From Azophilus sp965116165 (GTDB lineage Bacteria; Pseudomonadota; Gammaproteobacteria; Pseudomonadales; Azotimanducaceae), in the NCBI GenBank assembly GCA_965116165.1, contig OZ220484.1:3472001-3536000 (forward strand): a stretch of DNA of 64,000 nt, written 5' to 3'. The notes under the pieces were generated by a model that ran no database searches, was not told where the DNA came from, and was given only the letters and a program-made list of their open reading frames with translations. Of the stretch, positions 61,893 through 64,000 are shown piece by piece. Made by a program: the position numbers and the translations under genes. Position 1 is the stretch's first letter. Each line of letters starts with the position of its first letter.

Positions 61893-62702
61893 CTAGCCGT
61901 GGCGGTGCGCCCCATGCGGTTGGTTGTTCGGCGAATTCGCCAATATTTGCTCCGCAATAGCGAGGTCCGCCAACGAATCCACATCCACGGCCGCCCGCTC
62001 GTCGTCCACCTCGACCCAGGCGACCGCACACTCGGCCAATTGTGAAAGTGTCGCAAAAGCATCGTCCATCGCAAGGCGTCCGAGCAAGTACCGCGTCAGG
62101 GTACGCAAACCCAGGTGCCGCGCAATTTTCCAGGGCTGTTTGCGGTCACGCTGAACCCGCGCCCAGAAGGTCACCGCGCCACGGGCGTCGGGGTTGCGCA
62201 AAAGAAACAGATTGGTGCCGCAAAAGCCGCCCTCCCGAAATTTAAGGCGGGTGCGTCTTGTGCCGGGGAATCGCCGCGCAACCCGCTCATACGGCACAAG
62301 ACCCGCCACGGCGCAGGCATTGGCGGTGGCGGCGGCTCCCAGAAACTGCGCGACGATGGCCGGTGTGAGCAGCGCGTGGTCGCCGGTTGTCACCAGTATT
62401 GGGTGGGTATCCAGAGCGTCGAGCGCGCGTACTATGCTCTCCGCCGGCCCGGGGCCGGGTTGGAGCCAAAGGTAGTCTCCCTGTGCAGATAGGTTGCCGA
62501 GCGTTTCCGAGCCGGAACAAACAGACGCATCCGGTCCGGCGATGATCCCGCCGTCGATCCCGGGCGTACCGCGCAGGGTTTCGATGACCCGGACAATGCT
62601 TGGGATTGCGGCGACCTCGACCAGCACGGATGCGGCTGGACCTGCAGCGGCGACGGGTTTGCCGCCGCCCAGCCGCTCGCCGGCGAGTACGATGGCTTTC
62701 AC
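61893..62702 (-). CDS. MobA-like NTP transferase domain protein
   Basis: 269 residues. A degenerate nucleotide-binding start (IVLAGERLGGGKPVAA), VIETLRGTPGID, TTGDHALLTPAIV (metal-site Asp) and an Asp-rich VDVDSLADLAIAEQIL C-terminal end match the MobA-like transferase fold. Substrate unknown. Its start overlaps the stop of the GNAT-like gene by four bases. A second nucleotidyltransferase in the locus, beside the LicC-like one, suggests a two-part head group. Confidence 0.75.
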   Translation of the reverse strand: MKAIVLAGERLGGGKPVAAAGPAASVLVEVAAIPSIVRVIETLRGTPGIDGGIIAGPDASVCSGSETLGNLSAQGDYLWLQPGPGPAESIVRALDALDTHPILVTTGDHALLTPAIVAQFLGAAATANACAVAGLVPYERVARRFPGTRRTRLKFREGGFCGTNLFLLRNPDARGAVTFWARVQRDRKQPWKIARHLGLRTLTRYLLGRLAMDDAFATLSQLAECAVAWVEVDDERAAVDVDSLADLAIAEQILANSPNNQPHGAHRHG

Positions 62703-63829
62703 GAGTTGGCGAGCCCCTTTCGATACAAGCGGTAGCGCTTGCCGACGGTGCCGCCAAGCCGCTCAATGATGCCACGCATGGCGGTGTTGTCCTCAAGAAT
62801 CCAGGACAGCTCGCAGGAATCGACATTGCGTTGGATGGTTGGTGCCCTGACGCTTTGAATCAGGGCCGTCGCCACGCCGGGGGCCAGAAAACTATTGTGC
62901 AAATCCCTGCGCACGCCCATGAGCGGGATCCGGACGGTTTTGGGGAACCGGACCTTCAACCGCCAGAGCAATTTAATCCAACCCGTCGGGAATAGCCGTC
63001 CGTCCAGATCTTTTATGCATTCGTTGATGTTGGGGAGCACGACGATAAATCCCGCGGCCTTGCCGTCGAGTTCGGCGATGCGGATGAACTCGGGCGGCAC
63101 AACATACAATAAGGTTTTGCCCAACGCCTTGAACTCGGCCGCGGTGAAGGGTACGAATCCCCAGTTATCGGACCAGCCGTCGTTGAAGATTTGACGCAGC
63201 ACCTCCAGTTCCGCCGCCTTGTCGGCGCGGTTGAGGCGGCGCAGCAGCAGGCGGTCGCCGAGACGCCGGTGTAGGCGACGGACGGAGGCGGGTTCTTGGG
63301 CGTCGATGTGCATCCGGTAGGCCAGCAGTTCCTTGTGGCGACGATAGCCCGCCGCCTCAAGGTGGCGATGATAGTAGGGATGGGCATGGCCCATCAGGAA
63401 ATTCTGGGGCGAGTCGTATCCATCGCAAAGCAACCCGGGTTCTTGATTGATGTTCAGGTTTAGCGGCCCGAGTACCGAGGTCATGCCCCTTTCGCGCAGC
63501 CAAGCCTCCGCGGTCGCGGTGAGATTTTCGAACAGTAGCGGCTCGTCCAGCCCTTCGATCATGCCGAAAAATCCCTCGCCGGGGTGGTTGTGGCGAAGGT
63601 GCAGCGAATCCACCTGCGCACTGATGCGGCCGACGGGCACACCTTCCCGGTAGGCAACCCAGCCCTGCCAGTCGAGGTGTTGGAAAATCGGCTCCGTCGG
63701 TGCCAGCGCCCGCAACCGTTCGAAAAGCAACGGCGGTATCCATAGGGGGTCGTTGCGGTACACCGTCCAAGGCACCTTGATGAACTGCCTCAGCAGGTGC
63801 CTGTTGGATACGGGGCGAATCTCGATCAT
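62699..63829 (-). CDS. GNAT-fold acyltransferase, bacterial ceramide synthase (bCerS) type
   Basis: 376 residues. The family pattern I associate with bCerS-like GNAT proteins is present: VPWTVYRNDPLWIPPL near 20, LGPLNLNINQEPGLLCDGYD near 120, HAHPYYHRHLEAAGYRRHKELLAY, and a GNAT-like C-terminal region (CELSWILEDNTAMRGIIERLGG). In Caulobacter such a protein N-acylates the sphingoid product. First gene of the leftward run bCerS-MobA-like-hydroxylase-GMC. Assignment rests on recognition plus the spt operon 9 kb away. Confidence 0.75.
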   Translation of the reverse strand: MIEIRPVSNRHLLRQFIKVPWTVYRNDPLWIPPLLFERLRALAPTEPIFQHLDWQGWVAYREGVPVGRISAQVDSLHLRHNHPGEGFFGMIEGLDEPLLFENLTATAEAWLRERGMTSVLGPLNLNINQEPGLLCDGYDSPQNFLMGHAHPYYHRHLEAAGYRRHKELLAYRMHIDAQEPASVRRLHRRLGDRLLLRRLNRADKAAELEVLRQIFNDGWSDNWGFVPFTAAEFKALGKTLLYVVPPEFIRIAELDGKAAGFIVVLPNINECIKDLDGRLFPTGWIKLLWRLKVRFPKTVRIPLMGVRRDLHNSFLAPGVATALIQSVRAPTIQRNVDSCELSWILEDNTAMRGIIERLGGTVGKRYRLYRKGLANS

Positions 63830-63881
63830 GACCGCGAGTGCCCTAGTGTCGCGCCAACCCGCCGACTCACGCGATACTTAG

Positions 63882-63980
63882 GGAAGGTCTGAACAACTCG
63901 ATAAAGCAGCATCAGGACACTCGTAAACTATTGATCTTATCAACTCGAATGCTGTAACTACAGGCTTAATAAGAGGTTTC
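63882..63980 (-). mobile_element. 99-bp TIR element, copy 4, flanked by TTAG duplication
   Basis: Reverse orientation, exactly 99 bases, from GGAAGGTCTGAACAA to GAGGTTTC. Flanked by TTAG at 63878-63881 and 63981-63984, a perfect 4-base target duplication. With copy 1 (TTAA) this points to a YTAR-type target, as in IS5-group elements. It lies 52 bases upstream of the GNAT gene start and may carry or separate its promoter. Confidence 0.85.
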
Positions 63981-64000
63981 TTAGAATTTCGGCTGCAAAT

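Overview
The window is GC-rich chromosomal DNA from a gammaproteobacterium. The first ~45 kb keeps a gene order I know from the Pseudomonas chromosome: rpoN-lptB-lptA-lptC, a yrbG-type exchanger, mlaFEDCB-ibaG-murA, hisD, zapE, rplM-rpsI, petABC-sspA, a BON lipoprotein-yraN-lpoA, rsmI, rnpB, then the division and cell-wall (dcw) cluster mraZ-rsmH-ftsL-ftsI-murE-mraY-murD-ftsW-murC-ftsQ-ftsA-ftsZ, DUF721, an M23 peptidase and secA. Cytochrome bc1 plus HiPIP points to an aerobic or chemotrophic lineage. Two FN3-rich secreted proteins and a long homopolymer tract hint at a host-associated lifestyle, but that is inference. I saw no tRNA, rRNA, transposase gene or CRISPR array.

The conserved block has many missing members. 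Not found where that order predicts them: kdsD/kdsC (between lptC and yrbG, where a 1712-codon FN3 gene now sits), hisG, sspB, the SIS-domain gene between yraN and the BON lipoprotein, murF (replaced by a 54-codon ORF that looks like a murF remnant), murG, murB, ddl and lpxC. Several of these belong to LPS synthesis, while the Lpt transport genes remain.

From 46.9 to 63.8 kb the window looks like a sphingolipid locus. It has FAAL-type acyl ligase, ceramide reductase-like epimerase, ACP and serine palmitoyltransferase in the order known from Caulobacter, and a GNAT-fold ceramide-synthase-like protein. With these are a CDP-alcohol phosphotransferase, two nucleotidyltransferases, an LpxO-like hydroxylase and a GMC oxidoreductase. 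Embedded among them are LptF, LptG and a second LptA-like periplasmic protein. Together they suggest synthesis, head-group decoration and Lpt-type export of a sphingolipid.

Two paralogous secreted proteins share an unrecognised ~535-residue C-terminal module, and each lies next to a set of lpt genes. The larger has a tract of 17 C just upstream of its apparent start, in DNA that is coding in the paralog, so it is a candidate phase-variable locus. A 99-bp terminal-inverted-repeat element (MITE-like, IS5-type ends) occurs in four full copies and a rearranged pair of halves.
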